A stretch of DNA of 5,829 nt from Cryomorphaceae bacterium (lineage in GTDB: Bacteria; Bacteroidota; Bacteroidia; Flavobacteriales_D; Crocinitomicaceae), in assembly GCA_027485365.1 (NCBI GenBank), contig JAIXRD010000298.1, positions 1 to 5,829 of the forward strand, given 5' to 3'. The notes under the pieces are model-generated. The model saw nothing but the letters and a program-made list of their open reading frames with translations. It had not been told where the DNA came from and did no database searches. How positions within the stretch are numbered: position 1 is the stretch's first letter; each line of letters begins with the position of its first letter. Positions 1 through 5,430 of this stretch are shown piece by piece. The position numbers were made by a program, and so were the translations under genes.

Positions 1-1350
1 GAATGGGTTACCCCCTCTTCAAAGAAATATTTCCCTACAATCAACCCAGCAACGGAAGACGTGTTGGCAGAAATTGCTTGGGCAAATGACGCAGACGTTG
101 ATAAAGCGGTTAAAGCGGCGAGAAAAGCATATACTGACGTTTGGTCCAAGATGTCCGGGGCGGAACGTGGAAAATATATCTACCGCATTGCGCGTATGAT
201 GCAAGAACGTGCGCGCGAGTTCGCCGTGATTGAAACGTTAGACAGCGGTAAACCAATCCGTGAATCGCGTGATGTAGATGTGCCCCTGGCTTGCAATCAC
301 TTTTTCTATTACGCCGGATGGGCCGATAAATTGGAATATGCCGTGCCACATAAAAAACCAGAAGCCCTTGGCGTAGCTGGTCAAATTATCCCATGGAACT
401 TTCCGTTGCTTATGGCGGCTTGGAAAATTGCACCGGCATTGGCTGCAGGGAATACTGTAGTTTTAAAACCTGCCGAAACAACCTCTCTTACTGCGCTGAA
501 ATTAGCTGAGATTATCAAAGATTCAGGACTTCCTGCAGGGGTTGTTAACATTGTTACAGGATATGGAGATACGGGCGCGGCCCTTGTGAATCACCCAGAC
601 ATCGATAAAATTGCATTTACTGGATCAACTAACGTCGGGAAAATGATTCAGCGAGCTGTAGCTGGAACACATAAAAAAACAACCCTCGAATTGGGTGGTA
701 AATCTGCGAATATAATCTTCGATGACGCCCCAATTGACCAAGCCGTTGAAGGCATTATTAATGGGATCTTTTTTAATCAAGGGCATGTTTGCTGCGCGGG
801 TTCGCGATTATTTGTACAAGAAAATGTAGCAGATCTTGTTATTCGAAAACTTAAAACTCGAATGGAAAGCCTATATGTGGGAGATCCCTTGGATAAAAAC
901 ACAGATATTGGTGCGATAAATTCCAAAAAACAATTGGAAACCATTAATAAATACATTTCAATCGGAAAAGCTGAAGGAGCAGAAATTTTTCAAAGTGATT
1001 GTTCCATTCCAAGCAAAGGATTCTTTTGTAAACCCACCTTATTTACAGGCGTTTCACAGTCTCATGTGATTACCCAAGAAGAAATATTTGGACCGGTATT
1101 AACCATTCAAACCTTCAGAACAATTGACGAAGTAATTCAAAAAGCGAATAATACACCTTATGGCTTGGCAGCCGGTGTATGGACAGACAAAGGATCTAGA
1201 ATCTTTAATCTCACCACCAAATTACGCGCAGGCGTAGTGTGGGCAAATACATACAACAAGTTTGATCCGGTTTCTCCATTTGGAGGTTATAAGGAAAGTG
1301 GATTTGGAAGAGAAGGTGGTTTACACGGACTGAGTGCCTACTTAAAATAA
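1..1350 (+). CDS. Aldehyde dehydrogenase, catalytic subunit (ALDH16-type N-terminal half), 5' end outside window
   Basis: NAD(P)-dependent aldehyde dehydrogenase, oxidising an aldehyde to the carboxylate in the cytosol. The frame is open from base 1 (EWVTPSSKKYFPTINPATED), which is the usual ALDH N-terminal strand. The GTG at 61 is therefore internal, and the true start lies upstream; 449 codons are visible against about 480-500 in the family. Counting from base 1, all key residues are present: Asn133 in PWNFP, Lys156 in VLKPAE (cofactor), the FTGST nucleotide loop near residue 197, general base Glu230 in LELGGK, nucleophile Cys264 in GHVCCAGSR, and Glu361 in EEIFGPV. Their spacing (Lys-Asn 23, Cys-Glu 34, Glu361-Cys264 97) matches ALDH2. 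The next gene follows after 55 bp with no terminator, so the two are probably co-transcribed. From knowledge of other genomes, such pairs often sit beside deoC, suggesting deoxynucleoside-derived acetaldehyde as a substrate; deoC is not in view. Confidence 0.95.
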   Translation, partial: EWVTPSSKKYFPTINPATEDVLAEIAWANDADVDKAVKAARKAYTDVWSKMSGAERGKYIYRIARMMQERAREFAVIETLDSGKPIRESRDVDVPLACNHFFYYAGWADKLEYAVPHKKPEALGVAGQIIPWNFPLLMAAWKIAPALAAGNTVVLKPAETTSLTALKLAEIIKDSGLPAGVVNIVTGYGDTGAALVNHPDIDKIAFTGSTNVGKMIQRAVAGTHKKTTLELGGKSANIIFDDAPIDQAVEGIINGIFFNQGHVCCAGSRLFVQENVADLVIRKLKTRMESLYVGDPLDKNTDIGAINSKKQLETINKYISIGKAEGAEIFQSDCSIPSKGFFCKPTLFTGVSQSHVITQEEIFGPVLTIQTFRTIDEVIQKANNTPYGLAAGVWTDKGSRIFNLTTKLRAGVVWANTYNKFDPVSPFGGYKESGFGREGGLHGLSAYLK

Positions 1351-1405
1351 CACGTTAACAACCCATGGATTCCGCTGGTTTCCAATTGAATAAAAATTAA
1401 AAGAC

Positions 1406-2263
1406 ATGGAAATTTTGAAAACATATAAAATTTACATTGGAGGGTCCTTTCCAAGGACAGAATCTGGTAGATATTATCCAATTCAAGACAAAAAAGGCAA
1501 TATCTTGGCTAATGTGTGTTTATCCTCAAAAAAGGATGTGAGAAACGCAGTGGTTGCAGCACGGAAAGCGTTTGGAGGTTGGGCTGAAAAAACAGCCTTT
1601 AATCGAGGACAGATTTTATACCGAATTGCCGAGATGTTAGATGGAAGAAAGGCACAGTTCATTGAGGAACTTATTAAGCAGGGCGCAAGCAAAGCAAGCG
1701 CAGAGAAAGAAGTGGCGCAGGCCGTAGATTGTTTGGTGTATTATGCCGGTTGGGCCGATAAATATCAGCAGATTGGAAGCAGTGTTAATCCTGTGAGTTC
1801 ATCACATTTTAATTTTTCCGCCCTTGAACCCATGGGTGTAATCGGAATTATTGCTCCTCAACAATCCTCACTGATTGGCCTCGTTAACTTCATAGCTCCT
1901 GTCATTTGTGGTGGAAATACGGTTATTGTTGCAGCGTCTGAAACACTCCCTTTGTGTGCGGTAACGTTTGCAGAAGTAATTCATTCATCAGATGTTCCGG
2001 GTGGGGTGGTAAATATTCTAACGGGTAAGGTAGCAGAAATAGCACCGGCCTTGGCAGCGCACATGGATGTAAATGCCTTAGTGACTGAATCCTTAGGGGA
2101 GCTGAATAAACCGCTTGCGTTGGCTTGTGTAGAGAATTTAAAACGCCATATTACGTATAGCAACAGCACAGATCAAGGACTTCAGCGCATTACAGATTTA
2201 CAAGAAGTAAAGACTACATGGCATCCCATTGAAAGTATTGGAGGCGCAACGAGCAGTTATTAA
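1406..2263 (+). CDS. Non-catalytic ALDH homologue (split ALDH16 C-terminal pseudo-domain)
   Basis: This 285-residue protein aligns with the N-terminal, nucleotide-binding part of the preceding ALDH; YYAGWADK occurs in both (residues 112-119 here). It has no catalytic domain, so there is no LELGGK glutamate, no CxAGSR cysteine and no EEIFGPV. The remaining sites are also altered: PWNFP reads PQQSS with Asn replaced by Gln153, the cofactor Lys of VLKPAE is Ala176, and FTGS is VTES (226-229). The profile, including SDVPGGVVNILTG (195-207), the following LAAHMDVNA, and the late EVKTTWHP block (267-274), is that of the second half of ALDH16. I infer a structural or dimerisation partner, not an enzyme. 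The ATG at 1406 follows an A-rich leader with no clear Shine-Dalgarno site. The end is close to the family's C terminus, so this is not a truncated gene. Its TAA overlaps the stop of the convergent gene. Confidence 0.88.
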   Translation: MEILKTYKIYIGGSFPRTESGRYYPIQDKKGNILANVCLSSKKDVRNAVVAARKAFGGWAEKTAFNRGQILYRIAEMLDGRKAQFIEELIKQGASKASAEKEVAQAVDCLVYYAGWADKYQQIGSSVNPVSSSHFNFSALEPMGVIGIIAPQQSSLIGLVNFIAPVICGGNTVIVAASETLPLCAVTFAEVIHSSDVPGGVVNILTGKVAEIAPALAAHMDVNALVTESLGELNKPLALACVENLKRHITYSNSTDQGLQRITDLQEVKTTWHPIESIGGATSSY

Positions 2264-3090
2264 GGAATCAAATAAGGATTTTCTTTTAGCCACTTAGCCA
2301 ATTCCTTTTTACTTAGAAAAACCTCCGGTGCCCCAGCGGCATACGGACCTACCTCATACGGTTGATACGTGAAGGTGATTCCTTTTCGTGAAATCGCGAA
2401 GGTTTCAGGAAGATCAAACACTTGCTCTCCGGTTACAAACCACCAATCGCCATTGCCATTTTGTTCTAAAAACTTTCGTTTTGCAAGGGCTTTAAGGCTC
2501 GGACGGTAATTATTAACAAACAAATCAGCCAAGGAGATTTTATTCCCAGTAATCAAATCCACATTAAGAACTTGAAAGGCGGGTTGTCCATGGGCTGCGC
2601 CCATCGCATAAAAATACAAGGACACCCCCATACTCATATACGTGTTGGAAGAATCGATAAGCGCACAGCTATATTCATCCTGAATGTATTCCATTTCGCC
2701 ATCCGTATTACTTAAGGTTTTGATATCCGATACGAATCGCTTGATGGTTTGCATGTTGCCTACCTTTCCTGTTATTTCTTTACAGATTAAGGCATTAATC
2801 TTTTGAGCAACCGAACTATTGTTCAATGAAACACTTAACCCGGAAACCTCTCTCCTATTACACCATCCTTCATCAAGCTCGAAGTCTTCAGTTGAAGCCA
2901 ACTCACAGTTTTCATCGGAAAATTTAAAGGGTTTTAAGCGCAAGCCGCTGGGAAGCACTGTAGCTTGAGCTACTTCCGTAGTATCCGCGTTGGGTTCTGC
3001 TGGTTTTTTCGGTTCAGTCGTGGTGGAATTATCGTTCGTACAAGCCGTTAAAGCAAGGAAAAATATGGTAAAAAGGGTAATGGTTCGCAT
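2260..3090 (-). CDS. DUF3298 / RsiV-like lipoprotein
   Basis: Probable envelope lipoprotein of 276 residues. From the ATG at 3090 the product begins MRTITLFTIFFLALTAC, a lipoprotein signal with lipobox L-T-A-C and lipidated Cys17. A Thr/Glu/Pro-rich tether follows to about residue 45. Residues about 82-160 look like the DUF4163/PdaC-type module. Residues about 164-268 carry the DUF3298 signature: GAAHGQPAF, then VDLITGNKISLADLF, then YQPYEVGPYAAGAPEV (242-257). Related domains occur in anti-sigma factor RsiV, which binds lysozyme, and in the deacetylase PdaC; neither activity can be assigned here because no deacetylase or sigma-binding domain is present. Four further cysteines (62, 77, 103, 142) could form disulfides. 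An in-frame TTG at 3111 would add seven residues before the signal peptide and is less likely. The gene lies 43 bp after the FISUMP gene, probably in one transcript. Confidence 0.85.
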   Translation of the reverse strand: MRTITLFTIFFLALTACTNDNSTTTEPKKPAEPNADTTEVAQATVLPSGLRLKPFKFSDENCELASTEDFELDEGWCNRREVSGLSVSLNNSSVAQKINALICKEITGKVGNMQTIKRFVSDIKTLSNTDGEMEYIQDEYSCALIDSSNTYMSMGVSLYFYAMGAAHGQPAFQVLNVDLITGNKISLADLFVNNYRPSLKALAKRKFLEQNGNGDWWFVTGEQVFDLPETFAISRKGITFTYQPYEVGPYAAGAPEVFLSKKELAKWLKENPYLIP

Positions 3091-3108
3091 CGTGTAAGAT
3101 TGTTTAAC

Positions 3109-3116
3109 CAAAGGTA
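3109..3116 (-). promoter_or_regulatory. Candidate -7 element TACCTTTG before the DUF3298 lipoprotein gene
   Basis: Read on the minus strand, TACCTTTG matches the Bacteroidota -7 consensus TAnnTTTG exactly and would place a transcription start about 12 bases before the ATG at 3090. The final TTG of the element is the same TTG that could be taken as an upstream start codon, which favours the ATG. No TTTG or TTG lies 17-23 bases further upstream, so only half of a promoter is present and the match may be chance. Read-through from the FISUMP gene is the alternative. Confidence 0.3.
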
Positions 3117-3133
3117 TATCAAAAAAAGTACAT

Positions 3134-3928
3134 CTAATGTTTCCCTCTTCCTTTTTTCGGCGATGAAGGAATCTCTGATTCTACTTCTTCTACTGCATCG
3201 GGATCAAAGCCATTGATAAAGTCCTCATCATTTCTGCGGGGAAGTACTGATTTCAACCCAAACTCATTACCAATAACGAGCCTGACATAGCACCCTGATT
3301 TCTTACCGTCATTAGTAAACAACACGTCGGGCTTGGTACCATTCACAATGGCGAAGGGCGACGTGAGGGCATTCCCCTGTGAAACGACACCGTAGGACAT
3401 GGTATCTCTGACCCAGAGGGCGGTTTCTGTACCCAAGCCAACAAATTCACCGTTTTCATTGCGGTAGCCGCCGGGCAGTAAATTGAATTCAAAATAGTTC
3501 TCACCAGTTGACGAATTCTTCCACCCATCCTTGCTTCGCAAGCGCTGACCAACCAAACCCATATTGGCCCAATTATACACGCCCTCATTCGTATAGATAT
3601 ACAAGGAGCTCCAATCCCGGTTATTGGCTACCCGGGCGCCTTTCGGTGCCAAGCCTCTGGGATCGGCAATGGCAAACCAATTATATATATGTCCATAAAT
3701 TCTTCCCAGCGTGGTGTCATTTCGATAATCGCAATACGCCGGAGTCCCATTGGTGAGGCATTCAATCCATTCTTCACGGGTTTTGGCGTTAAAAATTTCA
3801 TCACCGTTACGGAAGGTGGTAACATCCAAGTTTTTTATCGACCAGGATAAGGTGTCAATTTGTATAAAATCGCGTTGCGCATGAGTTGCAAAAGATACTG
3901 CACACAGAAAAAAGAATAGGAGTTTCAT
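3134..3928 (-). CDS. Secreted FISUMP-domain protein (Fibrobacter succinogenes major paralogous domain)
   Basis: Exported protein of 264 residues and unknown biochemical role. Residues 1-17 form a signal peptidase I signal (MKLLFFFLCAVSFATHA, then Gln). Residues about 25-220 follow the FISUMP pattern: WSIKNLDVTTFRNGDEI, an EW..C stretch, YGHIYNWFAIADPRGLAPKG (78-97), DWSSL, LRS..GW, FNLLPGGYRNENGEFVGLG (148-166), LWV, and a closing GCYVRLV. The family is common in Bacteroidota and Fibrobacteres envelope proteins, often as a C-terminal module; here it is almost the whole protein. An acidic stretch (about 234-252) and a short basic tail, KKGRGKH, end the chain. No Por-type sorting domain or lipobox is present. 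The start is the ATG at 3926-3928, the only one that gives a clean signal peptide. It is followed 43 bp on by the DUF3298 lipoprotein gene in the same direction. Confidence 0.85.
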   Translation of the reverse strand: MKLLFFFLCAVSFATHAQRDFIQIDTLSWSIKNLDVTTFRNGDEIFNAKTREEWIECLTNGTPAYCDYRNDTTLGRIYGHIYNWFAIADPRGLAPKGARVANNRDWSSLYIYTNEGVYNWANMGLVGQRLRSKDGWKNSSTGENYFEFNLLPGGYRNENGEFVGLGTETALWVRDTMSYGVVSQGNALTSPFAIVNGTKPDVLFTNDGKKSGCYVRLVIGNEFGLKSVLPRRNDEDFINGFDPDAVEEVESEIPSSPKKGRGKH

Positions 3929-4030
3929 ACCCCTACAATAAAAGGATTAGGTTTTGTTACAATGGAGAGGGGGAACCTTCCATATGATTGAGTTATTTAA
4001 CTCTGCCTAATTTGATTTCCTATGCTTTGT

Positions 4031-4441
4031 TCATTCTTCTTCCAGCTTATCGAAATTACCAAAGGTTAATTCATCGTAGTAACTCATTAATTCAAACGTA
4101 TCGTATGCTTTTTCCATCCATTTTCCCTTTTTATAGATGAAACAAAATGTCATACGATCTGCTGCATTATCGCTTAAATTATTGATTACGAATTCTAACT
4201 GGTCCTTTGGTTTAAACGCAATGAGTTTATCAAAGGCATCCTTTTCATTAAGTCTATTGCAAAGTGTTTTGGCATTTTCTTCATAAGTTGGTTGAAAAAA
4301 ATCCGGGGGCATGATCGGCAGTCCCATAACTAACAAATTCTTTTGTTCGTTAATTCGATACAATAACCAATAGTGCGGTAACTCATCGTAATCCCCATCC
4401 ACACAGGTGCAAAACTTAATTTTTTCTGAAACTAAGCACAT
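4031..4441 (-). CDS. Hypothetical cytosolic protein, 136 aa
   Basis: I do not recognise this family. The product starts MCLVSEKIKFCTC, with no signal peptide or membrane segment, so it should be cytosolic. Visible features are three early cysteines (2, 11 and 13, the last two as CTC), a conserved-looking block DYDELPHYWLLYRIN (17-31), a hydrophobic strand LLVMGLPIMPP (36-46), and an acidic C terminus (NFDKLEEE). The length and codon use look like a real gene: a full reading frame with ATG start, an A-rich leader (AAAGAAA) just upstream and a TGA stop. It is divergent from the orphan lipoprotein gene at 4628, sharing a 186-bp intergenic region with a hairpin and copy A of the dual-palindrome repeat. 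The 102 bases on its 3' side hold only a small GAGTT/AACTC inverted repeat (3990-4003) without a T tract. Confidence 0.7.
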   Translation of the reverse strand: MCLVSEKIKFCTCVDGDYDELPHYWLLYRINEQKNLLVMGLPIMPPDFFQPTYEENAKTLCNRLNEKDAFDKLIAFKPKDQLEFVINNLSDNAADRMTFCFIYKKGKWMEKAYDTFELMSYYDELTFGNFDKLEEE

Positions 4442-4502
4442 GATTTTCTTTAATATTTATGTTCGGATTTCATTAGGCCAACACAATTTAATTGGACAAA
4501 TA

Positions 4503-4521
4503 ACCCCAATTTGTATGGGGT
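4503..4521. other. Inverted repeat ACCCCA-N7-TGGGGT in the divergent spacer
   Basis: A perfect 6-bp inverted repeat (4503-4508 with 4516-4521) with a 7-base AT-rich loop. It is the only GC-rich patch in the AT-rich spacer between the divergent genes, 10 bases before copy A of the dual-palindrome element. It could be an operator, or a hairpin in the 5' leader of the minus-strand gene. It lacks a T tract on either side, so it is not a convincing terminator. Copy B of the repeat has no counterpart to it. Confidence 0.4.
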
Positions 4522-4531
4522 ATGCAAATTA

Positions 4532-4589
4532 TTGACCTCAGTTGTCAAACTATTTTTTGAGGCAATTTCATATTGACTTGGATTGTCAA
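4532..4589 (+). repeat. Dual-palindrome repeat, copy A
   Basis: Two 17-base palindromes of the form TTGAC-N7-GTCAA, at 4532-4548 (spacer CTCAGTT) and 4573-4589 (spacer TTGGATT), with centres 41 bp apart, about four helical turns. The second copy at 5239-5297 shares a 20-base block (4541-4560 with 5248-5267) and a 19-base block (4571-4589 with 5279-5297) in the same order and orientation, separated by 10 or 11 unrelated bases. The outer half-sites can also pair with each other, and so can the inner ones, giving a long bulged hairpin. The element lies 38 bp before the lipoprotein start. Confidence 0.85.
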
Positions 4590-4607
4590 CGGAAACAAAG
4601 AAATTTG
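4578..4607 (+). promoter_or_regulatory. Weak candidate promoter for the orphan lipoprotein gene
   Basis: TTG at 4578-4580, a 19-base spacer, then GAAATTTG at 4600-4607, one mismatch from the Bacteroidota -7 consensus TAnnTTTG. The -33 part lies inside the second palindrome of copy A, so a protein bound there would be expected to affect initiation. Copy B has no equivalent -7 sequence at this spacing, so this is not a property of the repeat itself. Confidence 0.25.
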
Positions 4608-4627
4608 ATGAAACTAAAAAAAGACTT

Positions 4628-5107
4628 ATGAAAAAATTATTATTTATTGGTACAATGTTACTTGGTATTGCTGCATGTTCAGGATCGGGAAAAGATAGCA
4701 CAAATGAGGAGATAGAAAATGGTGCCTTGGTTAATCGTGGGAGTGAAAAAGAACCCATATACTACATGACATTAGAAGCAGAAGACGGAGACAAGACTAA
4801 AAAAAAGGTTGAATTTCTGATTGACGTATCCATTGTTAAGGAATTAAAATTAAATGAAGAAAAAATTCGAAATATGTGTGATGATGGTATCCGTTATGCT
4901 GATTGGAATGTCAAATTCAAACCTACTTATAAGCATTCTGAAATGGCAAGTATTAGCTATGATAAAAAAGAGAATAAAATCAATGCAATTATGAGCGGTA
5001 CAGCAGAAAATGCATACGGTGTGCCAGATAACATAAATACATTTATTCCATTTGACATCAAAGGGAAAATGATAGAGGATAAGGATGGATTACCTGAAAT
5101 ATATTGA
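4628..5107 (+). CDS. Orphan small lipoprotein, 159 aa
   Basis: Predicted envelope lipoprotein of a family I do not recognise. The ATG at 4628 gives MKKLLFIGTMLLGIAAC, a lipoprotein signal with lipobox I-A-A-C and lipidated Cys17. A Ser/Gly/Asp/Glu-rich segment follows (SGSGKDSTNEE), which could be an acidic surface-export signal as seen in some Bacteroidota lipoproteins; this is inference. The mature part is about 140 residues, highly charged (many Lys, Glu, Asp) and probably mostly beta, with one internal cysteine (in NMCDDG) and a block near TAENAYGVPDNINTFIPFDI that looks structured. The frame extends up to a TTG at 4583, but that start would add 15 charged residues ahead of the signal peptide and is rejected. 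The gene is bracketed by direct copies of the dual-palindrome element and is visibly more AT-rich than the aldehyde dehydrogenase genes. Confidence 0.8.
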   Translation: MKKLLFIGTMLLGIAACSGSGKDSTNEEIENGALVNRGSEKEPIYYMTLEAEDGDKTKKKVEFLIDVSIVKELKLNEEKIRNMCDDGIRYADWNVKFKPTYKHSEMASISYDKKENKINAIMSGTAENAYGVPDNINTFIPFDIKGKMIEDKDGLPEIY

Positions 5108-5131
5108 TTTTAGAAGCCTAAAGAGATCTTA

Positions 5132-5157
5132 AGAGTTAAAATTTATTTTTAAGCTCT
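5132..5157 (+). terminator. Weak AT-rich hairpin after the lipoprotein gene
   Basis: AGAG+TTAAAA (5132-5141) pairs with TTTTAA+G+CTCT (5147-5157): a 10-bp stem with one bulged G and a 5-base loop, beginning 25 bases after the lipoprotein stop. It is followed by AAATTT rather than a T tract, and most pairs are A-T, so it is a poor intrinsic terminator at best. It may instead protect the 3' end of the transcript. Confidence 0.3.
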
Positions 5158-5238
5158 AAATTTCAGTAATTAAATTAATCATAATAGAGAAACTATACTC
5201 AGTGATTGCAATACAATTAAAATGCACCCACTAAATTC

Positions 5239-5297
5239 TTAACTTGAGTTGTCAAACTATTTTTTGAATTGAGTTCCGTATTGACTTGGATTGTCAA
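5239..5297 (+). repeat. Dual-palindrome repeat, copy B
   Basis: Second copy of the element seen at 4532-4589, in the same orientation. The first palindrome (5239-5255) is TTAAC-TTGAGTT-GTCAA, with one changed base in its left half; the second (5281-5297) is TTGAC-TTGGATT-GTCAA, identical to copy A including its 7-base spacer. Centres are 42 bp apart. The bases between the two palindromes beyond TTTTTTGA are not conserved. Flanks on either side show no convincing similarity to those of copy A, so the repeat unit is about 60 bp. Confidence 0.85.
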
Positions 5298-5378
5298 ACG
5301 AGCACATCTGCGTATCGTTTTATCACAATCAATTGCAAACAAAAAAATGATCCTTTCAGTTAATGGTCTTTGATAAAT

Positions 5379-5409
5379 TTTGTGAAGCAGCATTTCTTTC
5401 ATACTTTCG
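5379..5409 (+). promoter_or_regulatory. Bacteroidota-type promoter TTTG-N19-TACTTTCG for the SGNH hydrolase gene
   Basis: TTTG at 5379-5382, a spacer of exactly 19 bases, then TACTTTCG at 5402-5409, one mismatch from TAnnTTTG. This fits the -33/-7 promoters of the phylum's primary sigma factor. Transcription would start near 5415, leaving a leader of about 16 bases before the TTG start at 5431. It lies 82 bp after copy B of the repeat, so a regulator bound to the repeat would sit well upstream of it. Confidence 0.5.
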
Positions 5410-5430
5410 CGCGGAAATAACTTTCTGTAC

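Larger units (their letters stand above)
5108..5430. other. Gene-free spacer between the lipoprotein and SGNH hydrolase genes
   Basis: A 323-base AT-rich spacer with no convincing coding sequence on either strand. It holds a weak AT-rich hairpin (5132-5157), copy B of the dual-palindrome repeat (5239-5297) and a promoter for the next gene (5379-5409). I see nothing identifiable in 5158-5238 or 5298-5378. A 61-codon minus-strand frame across copy B has no leader or family likeness and is treated as chance. Confidence 0.6.

Noticed and set aside
61..63. GTG at 61 as the start of the first aldehyde dehydrogenase.
   Set aside because: The same frame upstream to base 1 encodes a normal ALDH N-terminal segment, so the gene runs in from outside the window.
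1365..1400. Small 11-codon frame between the two aldehyde dehydrogenase genes.
   Set aside because: It has no leader signal or likeness to a known peptide; a frame this short is expected by chance.
3508..3756. 82-codon plus-strand frame inside the FISUMP gene.
   Set aside because: It lies entirely within a well-supported gene on the other strand and has no recognisable protein character.
3990..4003. GAGTT-ATTT-AACTC hairpin as a terminator for the 136-residue protein gene.
   Set aside because: The stem has five pairs and no T tract follows on the minus strand.
4532..4589. FNR/CRP-type operator (TTGAT-N4-ATCAA).
   Set aside because: The half-sites look alike, but the spacer is seven bases in all four palindromes, and the sites occur in fixed pairs. 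That does not fit the FNR spacing of four.
4532..5297. Canonical integron attC sites.
   Set aside because: The paired-arm layout and size are suggestive, but the RYYYAAC and GTTRRRY cores are not present at the ends and no integrase is visible.
4532..5297. CRISPR array or invertible promoter.
   Set aside because: There are only two copies 707 bp apart with a gene between them, and they are in direct, not inverted, orientation.
4450..5402. Minus-strand frames across the two repeats both read KNSLTT-x-V-x-NL, suggesting a shared peptide.
   Set aside because: The likeness follows from the DNA repeat itself, the frames part where the spacer differs by one base (10 versus 11), and one frame lies over the lipoprotein gene. 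Although four of five differences in one half fall at third positions, the sample is too small to argue for coding.
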